Positions 1 to 7,170 are shown, counted from the first letter of the stretch. The stretch: DNA of 10,082 nt from Bacteroidales bacterium UBA1035 (GCA_002316835.1 DCEG01000038.1:13432-23513); one strand, 5' to 3'. Numbers and translations: made by a program. Notes: generated by a model not told the origin, from the sequence alone.

Positions 1-284
1 GTATTGGCATCTAAGATTCCTTTAAATTCTGTTAGCTCATCGGGATAAATCAGTTCCCCTTCATCCTGAACTTTATCATTATTCAAATCAACCCAAATGG
101 CTGCGGTATCATTGGCGCTCCGCTCAAAATAAAACGAAAATAGTGTGCCAACCTCTACTTCTGTTGTAATGGTGATTTGTGGGTTTTTAGATTTCTCAGA
201 TGAAGTGCCACCTCTTCAAGACATTACCAACACTGAAAGAATAGCCACTATTATGTAATACCTAGTTATACTCTTCTTTTTCAT
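1..284 (-). pseudogene. 5' part of a lipoprotein-like gene with an in-frame TGA at the lipobox Cys position
   Basis: An ATG at 284-282 opens a frame encoding a classic lipoprotein signal: basic start MKKK, a hydrophobic stretch IIVAILSVLV, then M-S. Codon 23 (216-218) is TGA exactly where the lipobox cysteine is expected. The same frame then stays open for 71 codons to the window edge. It reads R-GGTSS, as in a mature lipoprotein linker, followed by a beta-rich segment and an acidic loop WVDLNNDKVQDEGE (near residues 68-81) that resembles Ca-binding loops of secreted Bacteroidetes proteins. A single base change (TGA to TGT or TGC) would restore a normal lipoprotein. I read this as a nonsense mutation or a sequence error; recoding is unlikely. 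The gene begins 15 bp after the DUF805 gene and would be its downstream operon partner. The 3' end lies outside the window and the function is unknown. Confidence 0.6.
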
Positions 285-299
285 AAAAGTAAATTTATA

Positions 300-674
300 T
301 TATTTATCAAATCTATTCGGACCTGGCTCACTATCTTTGATAGCCAATAGAATAAACCATATAGATCCAATAAGTGGAATCATATTTACCAGAATCCATC
401 CTCCACCTTTGCCAATATCGTGCATACGGCGTACTCCAACTGCAATTGAAGGTATCAATAAAGCTAAAGCGAATAATCCCTGAATAATCATAAATAACAT
501 CCTAAGCAGTTTTACTCCACCCAGGATATTTATAAACATAGATAATACTACACTAACAATAATGTAAACAAGGATATACTTCCAAAACTCTGTTTTATTA
601 GCTCTGCCCGTAAATTGTGCATACTTGTTAGTTACAATCTCTTTGAAATTTTGAATAATTGAATTTGTTTCCAT
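300..674 (-). CDS. DUF805 family inner-membrane protein
   Basis: This 124-residue protein matches the DUF805 (YhaH/YhaI-like) pattern. It has an N-terminal amphipathic stretch, then F-x-G-R-A-N-K-x-E-F-W (residues 21-31), which corresponds to the family's 'GRxxRxxFW' signature. Three hydrophobic helices follow at about 31-51, 57-79 and 92-112. Between the last two is the conserved R-R-M-H-D-I-G-K-G-G-G-W segment (82-93), and the short polar tail contains PGPNRF. Family members are small polytopic membrane proteins without an established biochemical function. The length is normal and the protein looks intact. The start is the ATG at 672-674 behind an A-rich leader with no Shine-Dalgarno. It lies 34 bp after the HEAT lipoprotein gene and 15 bp before the broken lipoprotein gene, so it is probably cotranscribed with them. 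The family call is firm; its role here is unknown. Confidence 0.9.
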   Translation of the reverse strand: METNSIIQNFKEIVTNKYAQFTGRANKTEFWKYILVYIIVSVVLSMFINILGGVKLLRMLFMIIQGLFALALLIPSIAVGVRRMHDIGKGGGWILVNMIPLIGSIWFILLAIKDSEPGPNRFDK

Positions 675-708
675 AATTTTTTTATTGTTAATATATTTGT
701 TCTCCGCT

Positions 709-1914
709 CTATTTATTTTTTTCTAATTTTTCTTTGATTTTATTCAGCACATGACTTTGATTATCATCGCCAGTGTTGGTTTCAACGGTTTTCTGCAATT
801 TTTCCAGGTCGGCTTTCGTGCCGTATTGAGCTATTGCCTCCACCGCTGATTTGCGTCCTAACCAGTTGGCGTCAGCATCGGCAGCGATGCTGCTCATCAC
901 GGCTACAATTTCCGATCGGTTGAAATAGGTTGCCTTCTTTTCCCATTCGGGCAGCTTGTCTTCGTTGAACGTCTTGAAACTACCTACGGTCGTCCACGAG
1001 GGAACATCTTTTGTACGCGGTGTTTTTTTTAGGTAGTTAAGCGTGGCATCGTAAGCCGCTTTGCTTGTTTTTTCGTGAAAAGGATAATCAAACCAAAGCG
1101 TGCAAAGCCCGCTTATACATTTGTTATGTATTTCGGCTTCGGCCGGATTGTCAAGAACTTTCACTAATTCTGCTATTACTCTTTCATCGCCGAGTTTACC
1201 GCTTCCTGCACACGCACTGCCTCGTACATTCTGGTCTTTGTCGTTGATGAGTGCGATGATGGCTTCCGTAGCGCCACTCACTCCGGCACTCCACGAGTTC
1301 CCAATAGCCTTTGCGGCGGAAGTGCGGATTGCCGAATTCTCATTCTTTGCCTGTGCGAAAATAAACGCGGCAACTCCGTCATCTTTCATTTCATTGCTCA
1401 ATGCATTGATGCCACTATTGATGACGTAAAGGTCTTTTTCATTTTTCAGCATATCCAAAACTGCCTGCACATTTTCTTTGTTGACACCAAAAAGCGATTG
1501 GACACCTTCCACGATAAAACCGCGCACTAGCGGCGATTCGTGGTTCAACAAGCGCTTCTGTACAGCGTTGACGATTTCGCCCGAAGGATTTTTGTGTGTA
1601 TCTCTTACTACACTCCGAGCCTTGTGTACTGGATTTTCTTCCAATTTGAGTGTTTCCTGATTAATTTTGCACTTGGAATAAGCTAAAATTAGCGCTTCAT
1701 ACTCCGTTTCGGTAAGCTCACCGCTGCTTTTAACCATACTTACCAATCCCTCTTGTGTGAAAGGGACACTTTCTAAAAGTTTTTGCGCAGCATTGGACTT
1801 ACCGCCTGTTGTACCACCTTCTTTATTTCCGCCTGTGCAAGCGAAAATAAATACCACCGCTGCAACTGCTGCAGCGATTAACAACGTTTTTTTGAAATGT
1901 TTTTTTGTGTTCAT
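709..1914 (-). CDS. HEAT-repeat lipoprotein
   Basis: The 401-residue product starts with a basic segment (NTKKHFKK), a hydrophobic helix (about 11-25) and a lipobox-like F-A-C with Cys26. A Gly/Thr/Lys linker (27-40) follows, so it should be an exported lipoprotein. The rest is helical with recognisable HEAT-like units: NHESPLVRGFIVEGV (124-138), NENSAIRTSAAKAIG (191-205), DKDQNVRGSACAGSGKLG (225-242), and a C-terminal unit around ANWLGRKSAVEAIAQYG (349-365). HEAT solenoids are protein-binding scaffolds, and no catalytic motif is visible. An insertion rich in aromatic residues and lysine (about 275-335) interrupts the regular repeats. It ends in TAG, whereas the nine other complete genes here end in TAA. 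It starts 53 bp after the preceding gene. A likely role is binding a periplasmic or outer-membrane partner, perhaps one encoded in the same operon; that is inference. Confidence 0.8.
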   Translation of the reverse strand: MNTKKHFKKTLLIAAAVAAVVFIFACTGGNKEGGTTGGKSNAAQKLLESVPFTQEGLVSMVKSSGELTETEYEALILAYSKCKINQETLKLEENPVHKARSVVRDTHKNPSGEIVNAVQKRLLNHESPLVRGFIVEGVQSLFGVNKENVQAVLDMLKNEKDLYVINSGINALSNEMKDDGVAAFIFAQAKNENSAIRTSAAKAIGNSWSAGVSGATEAIIALINDKDQNVRGSACAGSGKLGDERVIAELVKVLDNPAEAEIHNKCISGLCTLWFDYPFHEKTSKAAYDATLNYLKKTPRTKDVPSWTTVGSFKTFNEDKLPEWEKKATYFNRSEIVAVMSSIAADADANWLGRKSAVEAIAQYGTKADLEKLQKTVETNTGDDNQSHVLNKIKEKLEKNK

Positions 1915-1967
1915 TCCTTTTTAATTTTAAAGGATTTGTTTGCTCGGTTATTTTTTTGAATTTAATA

Positions 1968-2438
1968 TTACATGGATCTGTCTATTGTTTTTTGTAAATA
2001 CCATCGCTTGTTCCTGCACACGAAAACTGTTTGAACATTTATTCCGTTTTCTACTCCTTTGTAGTAAATGGTTGTGGTGTCACCAACAATTTCTATTTCC
2101 TGTATTTCCAAAAATAATGATAGCTGGTTTTGTGATAAAATGAGTTTGTCGATATTTTCCGGTACCAAACGGCGATGAGACCATATGTTCTCGTAAATGC
2201 CGTATTCTTTCGATACCAGACGACAGAAATTTTCCTCGTCGCCGATTTTCTGCAATGGCTCCGTCATTACTTCCCCCGTTTTATTATTGCGATAATAAAA
2301 CTCAGTCGGCAATTGAAACCCTGTACGGATGGTGCATTGTTGAATGGTTTCCATTGAGTCAATAGTTTCTGATGGTATAGACGCAGCAAAATACCGCGTC
2401 TTTACATTAAAATTTCGTGCTGGCTCCGCCGCCTCCAC
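1968..2438 (-). CDS. small uncharacterised protein, start uncertain (GTG 2438 or ATG 2354)
   Basis: I do not recognise this protein. The longest version (156 aa) starts with GTG at 2438, inside the 3' end of the TPM gene. It overlaps that gene by 32 bp and is preceded by GGGGAGGAGG about 5 nt upstream. That purine run also encodes the Gly-rich TPM tail, so it may look like a Shine-Dalgarno by chance. The alternative is ATG 2354 (128 aa), which leaves a 52-bp gap containing a short hairpin. No signal peptide or transmembrane helix is seen from either start. The C-terminal third alternates polar and hydrophobic residues (EIEIVGDTTTIYYKG, then VQTVFVCRNKRWYLQKTID), a strand pattern ending in a 'W-Y-L' strand. 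This is reminiscent of NTF2-like or DUF4878-like folds, but the similarity is too weak to name a family. Its tight coupling to TPM suggests a linked role. Confidence 0.65.
   Translation of the reverse strand: MEAAEPARNFNVKTRYFAASIPSETIDSMETIQQCTIRTGFQLPTEFYYRNNKTGEVMTEPLQKIGDEENFCRLVSKEYGIYENIWSHRRLVPENIDKLILSQNQLSLFLEIQEIEIVGDTTTIYYKGVENGINVQTVFVCRNKRWYLQKTIDRSM
2379..2401 (-). repeat. short inverted repeat just after the TPM stop codon
   Basis: AGACGC (2379-2384) and GCGTCT (2396-2401) form a perfect 6-bp stem around an 11-nt loop, starting 5 nt beyond the TPM stop on the minus strand. It is GC-rich compared with its surroundings. No T-run follows on the minus strand, so it is not a classical intrinsic terminator. 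If the downstream gene starts at ATG 2354, this hairpin is in its leader; if it starts at GTG 2438, it is inside the coding region. Confidence 0.35.
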
Positions 2439-3474
2439 TTTTTCCTCCTCCCCACGAACCTCCCTTAGTAAAATTACCGCTTCGGTAAGTGGTATTATTT
2501 CCGCTGTTTGTAGATTCTGTTTGTGGTTTCACATATTTATAAGGAACCAACTCCTTATGCACAAATCCACATTTAGAACAAACGAACTCATACTCTTTCA
2601 TGCCATCCTGTCCAGGTATTGCCTGTTGCTTGATTATGGGTTCTCCCTTTTTCAAGCTGACAGTGCCAGTTGATTTGCAACTCTGACAATCAATCTTTGC
2701 ATTCTTGGCACCACCCTTGAAAAGTCTGAATAGGATAAATACAGGAAAAAATAATACGGCAAGCAAACATCCCAATCCACCAGCTGATTTCTGCTTGATG
2801 GCATCTAAATAGGGTGAAGATTCTTCAGATACTTTCTTTTTCTTTCTGCTCTCATTAAAAGCTAATGCTCCTACACCTAATACCAGCCAGATGATAATTG
2901 GCAAAGTCATGCTTTTTGCGTCAATAGGTTCTTTTATAAGTTCAGAAGTTCCCTTAAGAACTTTTTCTATCTCATCCACCCCCGCAATCAGTCCTTCTCC
3001 ATAGGCATCTTCCTTCAGAAACGGTATCATTTTTTGAGCTTGAATCAGTTTTGATGTGCCATCACTCAATGTGTTTTCTATTCCGTAACCCGTTTCAAAT
3101 ACAATTTCTCTTTTTCCATCAGCTGTCAGGAGCAAGATAAGCAATCCGTTGTCTGAATTTTGAACGCCTAGCCCCCAATAGCCGAATAATTCTGCTGCAA
3201 ATTCTTTTGCAGAAGTGTATTGCTCATCAATATCAGGAATTACGACAATTGCCGTCTGAACATCTAATGATTCTCTTATCTCAAATAGTTTTTTGTTCAG
3301 TATTTCCTTGTCATTGTATGTGATCACCTGCTCAGGATCTGAAATGAACTGTTGAGCATCTCTTAGCTGCACATTGGGCACCTCTCTCACCGTGTATTGA
3401 ACTTGTGCATACGAAACTAAATTAAGCAACAGCAGAAACACTATTGTCAAAGATTTCAAAATTGAATTTCTCAT
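2407..3474 (-). CDS. TPM-domain membrane protein with zinc ribbon and Gly-rich tail (YgcG/YdjH type)
   Basis: The 355-residue product has a signal peptide (hydrophobic about 9-20, likely cleaved at SYA-Q, 23/24). A TPM domain follows (about 40-172). Its hallmarks are the strand QTAIVVIP (73-80), D-N-G-L-L-I-L-L-L (108-116) and the E-T-G-Y-G-I-E loop (127-133). Two hydrophobic segments come next (about 190-206 and 233-252), separated by a basic linker with KKKK. A zinc ribbon has C263/C266 and C299/C302. The tail is the Gly/Ser-rich run typical of this family, ending in STKF. TPM proteins were first described as thylakoid phosphatases (TLP18.3) and as partners in photosystem repair, and bacterial members are membrane associated. 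TPM and LemA genes are often adjacent, and here they are 27 bp apart. B. subtilis YdjH also carries TPM. Phosphatase activity should not be assumed. Confidence 0.9.
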   Translation of the reverse strand: MRNSILKSLTIVFLLLLNLVSYAQVQYTVREVPNVQLRDAQQFISDPEQVITYNDKEILNKKLFEIRESLDVQTAIVVIPDIDEQYTSAKEFAAELFGYWGLGVQNSDNGLLILLLTADGKREIVFETGYGIENTLSDGTSKLIQAQKMIPFLKEDAYGEGLIAGVDEIEKVLKGTSELIKEPIDAKSMTLPIIIWLVLGVGALAFNESRKKKKVSEESSPYLDAIKQKSAGGLGCLLAVLFFPVFILFRLFKGGAKNAKIDCQSCKSTGTVSLKKGEPIIKQQAIPGQDGMKEYEFVCSKCGFVHKELVPYKYVKPQTESTNSGNNTTYRSGNFTKGGSWGGGKSGGGGASTKF

Positions 3475-3501
3475 ACCTGTTTTATCTTTTAAGTTGTTAT
3501 A

Positions 3502-4092
3502 TTAGAATTTCACATCAGGTTTTGTATCACTGTCGGGAGCAGATTCAAAATAATCTTGTTTCTCGAACCCAAACAATCCGACAACCAGATTTTTTGGAAA
3601 TCGTCTTCGGTAAGTGTTGTAAACTCTCACTGTTTCGTTGAATCGCTTTCGCTCCACCCCTATTCTATTTTCAGTGCCTTCCAGCTGTCCTTGCAGCATG
3701 ATGAAATTTTCGTTGGCTTTCAAATCGGGATAGTTTTCTACAATCATTATTAATCGAGACAGTGCATAGCTCAGCTCTGCTTGTTTTTCACTGAATTGCT
3801 GTAAATTCTCTGCATTGAGCTGGTCGCTCTCGATGTTTGTATTTGTGGCATTGGCTCTTGCTTCAATCACCTGTCTGAATGTTTCTTGCTCGTGCGAAGC
3901 ATATCCCTTAACGGTTTCAACCAAGTTCATTATCAGATCGGCTCGCCGCTGGTATTGATTTTCTACTTGCGACCAAGCCATTTTCACGTTCTCTTCGCGT
4001 TTAATTAGCCTGTTGTATGTCCCCCAAAAAAAGGGAACAATCAACAGTAATACTGTGAATATTACGAACCAAATGATTATTTTTCTACCCAT
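3502..4092 (-). CDS. lemA: LemA family protein
   Basis: This is a typical 196-residue LemA protein. It has one N-terminal transmembrane helix (about 5-23) and then the family signature YNRLIKREENVKMAWSQVE (26-44). Next comes Q-R-R-A-D-L-I-M-N-L-V-E-T-V-K-G-Y-A-S-H-E (48-68), close to the usual 'RxDLIPNLVETVKGYAxHE'. The long antiparallel helices end with the conserved F-N-x-x-V-x-x-Y-N-T (151-160) and F-P-x-N-L-V-x-x-x-F-G-F (165-176). The fold is an alpha-helical bundle, known from structural work on a Thermotoga family member. The molecular function is unsettled; the old name from Listeria antigen work says little about it. It sits 23 bp after the zinc-ribbon gene and 27 bp before TPM, a recurrent gene pair. 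The start is ATG 4092, and the next ATG in frame lies beyond the transmembrane segment. Confidence 0.95.
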   Translation of the reverse strand: MGRKIIIWFVIFTVLLLIVPFFWGTYNRLIKREENVKMAWSQVENQYQRRADLIMNLVETVKGYASHEQETFRQVIEARANATNTNIESDQLNAENLQQFSEKQAELSYALSRLIMIVENYPDLKANENFIMLQGQLEGTENRIGVERKRFNETVRVYNTYRRRFPKNLVVGLFGFEKQDYFESAPDSDTKPDVKF

Positions 4093-4115
4093 ACTTTCTT
4101 TTATTTTTTTTTCTG

Positions 4116-5225
4116 TTACCCAAGCATCATTATCAGTGCCGCTATAACAGCTATTATTGCAGCTATCAGCAATATAATCTTGGTTTTATCTTTTGGATAT
4201 TCACCAATAACCTGCCCGGTACGACCATTTACCACAAATTGATAGAGTTTACCGTTGAATTTAAAGGCACTGATCCAGATCGGCAACAGCAGCAGTTTGA
4301 ACATCAAGTTGTTGTATTGTGTGTTTTTACTGCTAACCTTTTGTTTGTTGCCTCCAATGTCAGAGCGGATAGTACTATCAATCACATTATCCATTTTCTC
4401 TTTGGCTCTATTCACTCCTTCTCTGAAATCAATTTGATAAATTTCGGTGATAAACCCCGCCAAAAACTCTTTGCGGAACTTTACGCAGTTCATCATATCC
4501 CAATTGGTAAGCCCGTTCATAATTTTGGGTGGCAGGGTTTCAGCAGCAGGCACTACAATATCGTCAAATGTCACCGACACTGTACCCGATGTGGGATACC
4601 AATCTGTAACAGTGCGGCGTACTTCTTCCCCTTTGTTGTTGCGAGAAGTTTCAGTACGGTCTTCGCCCCGCTCGCCGGTATAGTCGGTATAGGTATCGGC
4701 ATCGTAGGTCCAAAAAGGCAGATATACACCTTTGAACATCTCATTGTCCACTCCTCCTTTTTTTAGCTCCGATGGCAGAAACCATTTCTTTCCCAGCCAT
4801 TTTGTGAAATTTGCACTACTCTGTTTTTCGGTTATTTTAAACGGAAGCAGATATTTCGGTTGCCAAAAACGCTTTATGGATGCTTCGTCTAATATAAGAG
4901 GCGTAGAACAAAACACGCATTTTGCTGCTGAAATATTGGGAGCCAATGTAGTATTGGCGCCACATTGCCGGCATTTTATTTCAGAAACTTCTACGGTTTG
5001 ATCCTCGTTGTTTTCATTGGCACGGTCTTTCCAATAGTTGAAATCATTTTCTTCTATTTCGGCGGCTGTTTTATCGAGCTCTGCACTCTTTCCACAATAC
5101 ACGCATTTCAAATCTTCATCGGCAGGCGAGTATTGCATTATGCCACCACACGCTTTGCATTTTGTCTGCAAAGCATCGGTTATAGGTTGTTTTATTTCAG
5201 TCATTGTACCATTTTTCATTTCCAT
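4116..5225 (-). CDS. tail-anchored protein with two zinc ribbons (TFIIB-type, YdjG-like)
   Basis: From ATG 5225 the product is 369 residues. Two TFIIB/rubredoxin-like zinc ribbons open it: C23/C26 with C41/C44, and C85/C88 with C103/C106. An acidic linker joins them. The middle part carries motifs common in this family (YLPFWTYDADTYTDYTGERG and a KLPIW-type segment). Near the end come LLLLPIWISAF, the NGKLYQFVVNGRTGQVIGE stretch, and a C-terminal transmembrane helix (about 349-369), so the ribbons should face the cytoplasm. Databases sometimes call such proteins primosomal PriA-like because of the ribbons, but no helicase motifs are present. B. subtilis YdjG, a partner of the SPFH protein YdjI, has comparable zinc ribbons. 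A TTG at 5243 extends the frame by six residues and ATG 5204 would shorten it; ATG 5225 is the best compromise. LemA follows after 23 bp. Confidence 0.85.
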   Translation of the reverse strand: MEMKNGTMTEIKQPITDALQTKCKACGGIMQYSPADEDLKCVYCGKSAELDKTAAEIEENDFNYWKDRANENNEDQTVEVSEIKCRQCGANTTLAPNISAAKCVFCSTPLILDEASIKRFWQPKYLLPFKITEKQSSANFTKWLGKKWFLPSELKKGGVDNEMFKGVYLPFWTYDADTYTDYTGERGEDRTETSRNNKGEEVRRTVTDWYPTSGTVSVTFDDIVVPAAETLPPKIMNGLTNWDMMNCVKFRKEFLAGFITEIYQIDFREGVNRAKEKMDNVIDSTIRSDIGGNKQKVSSKNTQYNNLMFKLLLLPIWISAFKFNGKLYQFVVNGRTGQVIGEYPKDKTKIILLIAAIIAVIAALIMMLG

Positions 5226-5299
5226 AGAATTTAGTTTAATCAAGATTCGATTTATTGATGTATTTAAAGAAGCAGTACATTATGAATCAACCAGCACCA

Positions 5300-5839
5300 T
5301 TACTCAATCCCAAATTCTTTAGCGCTTAGGGGACGTTGTTCTTTAAGTGTCTCAAAATTCAAAAAATCCATTATTGAGAACAAATCGTCAAACTTTCGTT
5401 CCAAATTTTCACTTGCGTAAGTTTCAAACTCATGTTGTCTTTCGTCTAACTGTTTTTCAGTATTTGCTGTAACTTTAGGATCTAATTTGTCTAACGCATC
5501 CCATGAAGCAATAGCACTAGTCATTATGTAATCTTGACGCGTCTCTTCGTCTTTTTTGGCGAGGACTTTTCCGTATTCAATCATCTGCTTTGCAGAGCTG
5601 TCATATAGTTTATCGATCTCCTTTTCAAAACTAGCATCTATTTTTGAATGTTTATTAAGCAGGTTTCCGACTTCCTGAAACACACGGGCATAAATTGCCG
5701 CTGACTCTTGAGCAAACTGCTCTTTGGTTAGTTTTTCTATTTCATCCATATCTTTAAAATTTGGTTGTGAGCTGCTTCCACCGCATCCATTAAGGATAAA
5801 TGCTGCAACTATAACTGTAAGTAGAATTATTTTTCTCAT
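5300..5839 (-). CDS. small helical lipoprotein of unknown function
   Basis: I recognise no family. The 179-residue product has a lipoprotein signal: MRKIILL, a hydrophobic core, and the lipobox L-N-G-C with Cys19, followed by GGSSSQ. There is no aspartate at +2, so the usual outer-membrane sorting would apply if E. coli-like rules held. The mature part is almost entirely charged and helical with heptad-like spacing (for example around residues 34-60 and 75-100), ending in ERKFDDLFSIMDFLNFETLK. A four-helix or coiled-coil periplasmic protein is likely. The gene lies 13 bp after the secreted protein at 7073-5853, strong evidence that both are on one transcript. The 74-bp gap to the zinc-ribbon gene contains nothing I can identify. 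Confidence 0.75.
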   Translation of the reverse strand: MRKIILLTVIVAAFILNGCGGSSSQPNFKDMDEIEKLTKEQFAQESAAIYARVFQEVGNLLNKHSKIDASFEKEIDKLYDSSAKQMIEYGKVLAKKDEETRQDYIMTSAIASWDALDKLDPKVTANTEKQLDERQHEFETYASENLERKFDDLFSIMDFLNFETLKEQRPLSAKEFGIE

Positions 5840-5852
5840 TGTACTGTTTTTT

Positions 5853-7073
5853 TTATTTTCCTGTATAATTTACCGCCCTGTCATCTGTGCCAATGCCGAA
5901 GGCTTCCACCGCACCATACTTGTCGCTACCCGCATAAGGCTCAATAAAACTGAGTGTACGCATAGTGTATCCGCCAGAGCCGTTTGGTAGGATAATTTTG
6001 GTGTTGATTCGGCGGTGGATGATTTGTCCGAGTGCGTTTTTTTCAACCCGCCATGCCGATTCTATAATTACGAGTTCTTTGATATCCCACGATGGGTATG
6101 CTTGGCGTGCAAGTTCAAGCATTTTGGCTTTCAATGCAGGATTGTTCATCTGCGAAGCGGGTATGGGTAGTTTTTCTTGGTTAGCCAATGAGTTTATTTG
6201 TCCTTCCGCCATACTTGAAATTACAATATTCGCAAAATTATGTTCATCCCACTGCAATGATTGGTCTCTACGGTCAAGTAATCTGCGAATACCAATTAAT
6301 TGAGCTCTCTCATAATCGTATATATCTGCTTTAGCGGGCGTAATTATGGGGGTTCCATAATCATCGTAAATTACGAAGTGCAGTTTCCCATCTATATTTC
6401 TGATACTGTTCATTCCTAAGGGTAACGATTTTAAGGTAAATCTATTTTCTCCCACTTTCTCAACTTCATATCGTTGCGTTACATAGCTTTTAAGAACGCC
6501 AATGTAGTGTTCATAAAGTTCGGACTCTTTTTTTATATTTTGTTCTGCACTGAATTTTTCACTATCGGTAAATAGTTTTCCCACATCTGATTTCATACTA
6601 AATGTGCCGGGTGTAAATAGAGCCTCATAAATAGATATGTTATCGTTATTTCTGTCTTCTATTTGTTTTTTTATAGCCTCCAACTCCTCAGACGAAAAAC
6701 GATAAATACGTAGTACAAATTCATAATGATTCATCTTGTCGAGTGGCTTTGGATTTGCATTTTCTTTTTCAAAGTCAAAAGAGGCACCTCCTTTGTCAGC
6801 AAAGGAATCATACGCCCAACAAGTAGGTGGCCTCAGGCTTGGGTCTTTCATTTTCTCGACGGCTTGGCGCACCTCATCAGACAGACCGGTCATAGAAACC
6901 GACATTTTTGTATCCAATGTTGTGTTGGACGCACCTTCGGTTGCATTACTCGCTGCTTCTTTTGTCTCTTTTTTCACTGTTTCTTTGGCTTTGTTGAGTA
7001 ATTTGCCAATTTGCGCTTGCGCCGCACCCTGTACGGCAAACACAAGGATTATAATTGCAATTATTTTTTTCAT
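5853..7073 (-). CDS. secreted protein of unknown function with an N-terminal Lys-rich helix
   Basis: The 406-residue product has a clean signal peptide (hydrophobic 4-14, cleavage near AQA-Q, 20/21). The mature protein starts QIGKLLNKAKETVKKETK, an amphipathic basic helix, and then the low-complexity spacer SNATEGASNTT (42-52). Nothing after this matches a family I can name. A middle section is rich in charged helices (SSEELEAIKKQIEDRNND). A beta-rich part, with FVIYDDYGTPIITPAKADIY, looks like a folded domain. The C-terminal section (about 315-406) includes YPSWDIKELVIIESAWRV and strand pairs ending in an aromatic/glycine-rich tail. Periplasmic or extracellular location is expected. Its N-terminal segment resembles that of the next gene upstream (8736-7171). 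Cotranscription with the lipoprotein 13 bp downstream is likely. An inverted repeat and a weak promoter-like box lie in its 97-bp upstream gap. Confidence 0.75.
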   Translation of the reverse strand: MKKIIAIIILVFAVQGAAQAQIGKLLNKAKETVKKETKEAASNATEGASNTTLDTKMSVSMTGLSDEVRQAVEKMKDPSLRPPTCWAYDSFADKGGASFDFEKENANPKPLDKMNHYEFVLRIYRFSSEELEAIKKQIEDRNNDNISIYEALFTPGTFSMKSDVGKLFTDSEKFSAEQNIKKESELYEHYIGVLKSYVTQRYEVEKVGENRFTLKSLPLGMNSIRNIDGKLHFVIYDDYGTPIITPAKADIYDYERAQLIGIRRLLDRRDQSLQWDEHNFANIVISSMAEGQINSLANQEKLPIPASQMNNPALKAKMLELARQAYPSWDIKELVIIESAWRVEKNALGQIIHRRINTKIILPNGSGGYTMRTLSFIEPYAGSDKYGAVEAFGIGTDDRAVNYTGK

Positions 7074-7117
7074 TTTTTTGTGATTTTAATTATTTACGAT
7101 TCTCATTAATTTCAGAC

Positions 7118-7125
7118 CAATTATA
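7118..7125 (-). promoter_or_regulatory. weak Bacteroidetes -7-like box upstream of the 7073-5853 gene
   Basis: Minus-strand TATAATTG matches the Bacteroidetes -7 consensus TAnnTTTG at all but one fixed position and would place a start about 37 nt before the ATG at 7073. The nearest upstream TTG elements are 12 and 23 nt away, neither at the usual distance of about 19, so this is only a candidate. It touches the left arm of the inverted repeat at 7124-7162, so repressor control is conceivable. Confidence 0.2.
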
Positions 7126-7162
7126 TTTATAGTTAATCAAAACGTTTGCAACACTATAAATA
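7124..7162. repeat. 10-bp interrupted palindrome between two secreted-protein genes
   Basis: TATTTATAGT (7124-7133) and ACTATAAATA (7153-7162) are perfect reverse complements across a 19-bp spacer. The spacer holds a second, smaller palindrome AAACGTTT (7140-7147) with almost the same centre. The element begins 9 bp after the stop codon of the beta-helix gene. A dimeric-regulator operator or an AT-rich mRNA hairpin are both possible. No T-run follows on the minus strand, so it does not look like a terminator. Confidence 0.45.
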
Positions 7163-7170
7163 ATGCAGCA

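Noticed and set aside
216..218. Selenocysteine insertion at the TGA
   Set aside because: No stable hairpin resembling a bacterial SECIS is visible in the 40 nt after the codon, and a Sec-based lipobox is not known to me.
1916..1933. CCTTT...AAAGG palindrome before the HEAT lipoprotein gene
   Set aside because: Only 5 bp, with an AT-only interior; the AAGG part lies too close to the ATG to be a normal ribosome binding site.
4239..4766. Long plus-strand open frame (175 codons) opposite the zinc-ribbon gene
   Set aside because: It lies fully antisense to a convincing gene with domain motifs, has no family features, and mirrors the codon bias of the gene below it. Other plus-strand frames (for example 1100-1429, 2344-2673, 6736-7083, 8938-9276) were rejected for the same reason.
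4116..5225. PriA-like primosomal helicase
   Set aside because: Only zinc ribbons are shared; Walker and helicase motifs are absent and there is a C-terminal membrane anchor.
5226..5243. TTG 5243 as the start of the zinc-ribbon gene
   Set aside because: It adds six residues before a well-placed ATG at 5225 and has no convincing initiation signal; ATG is far more common.
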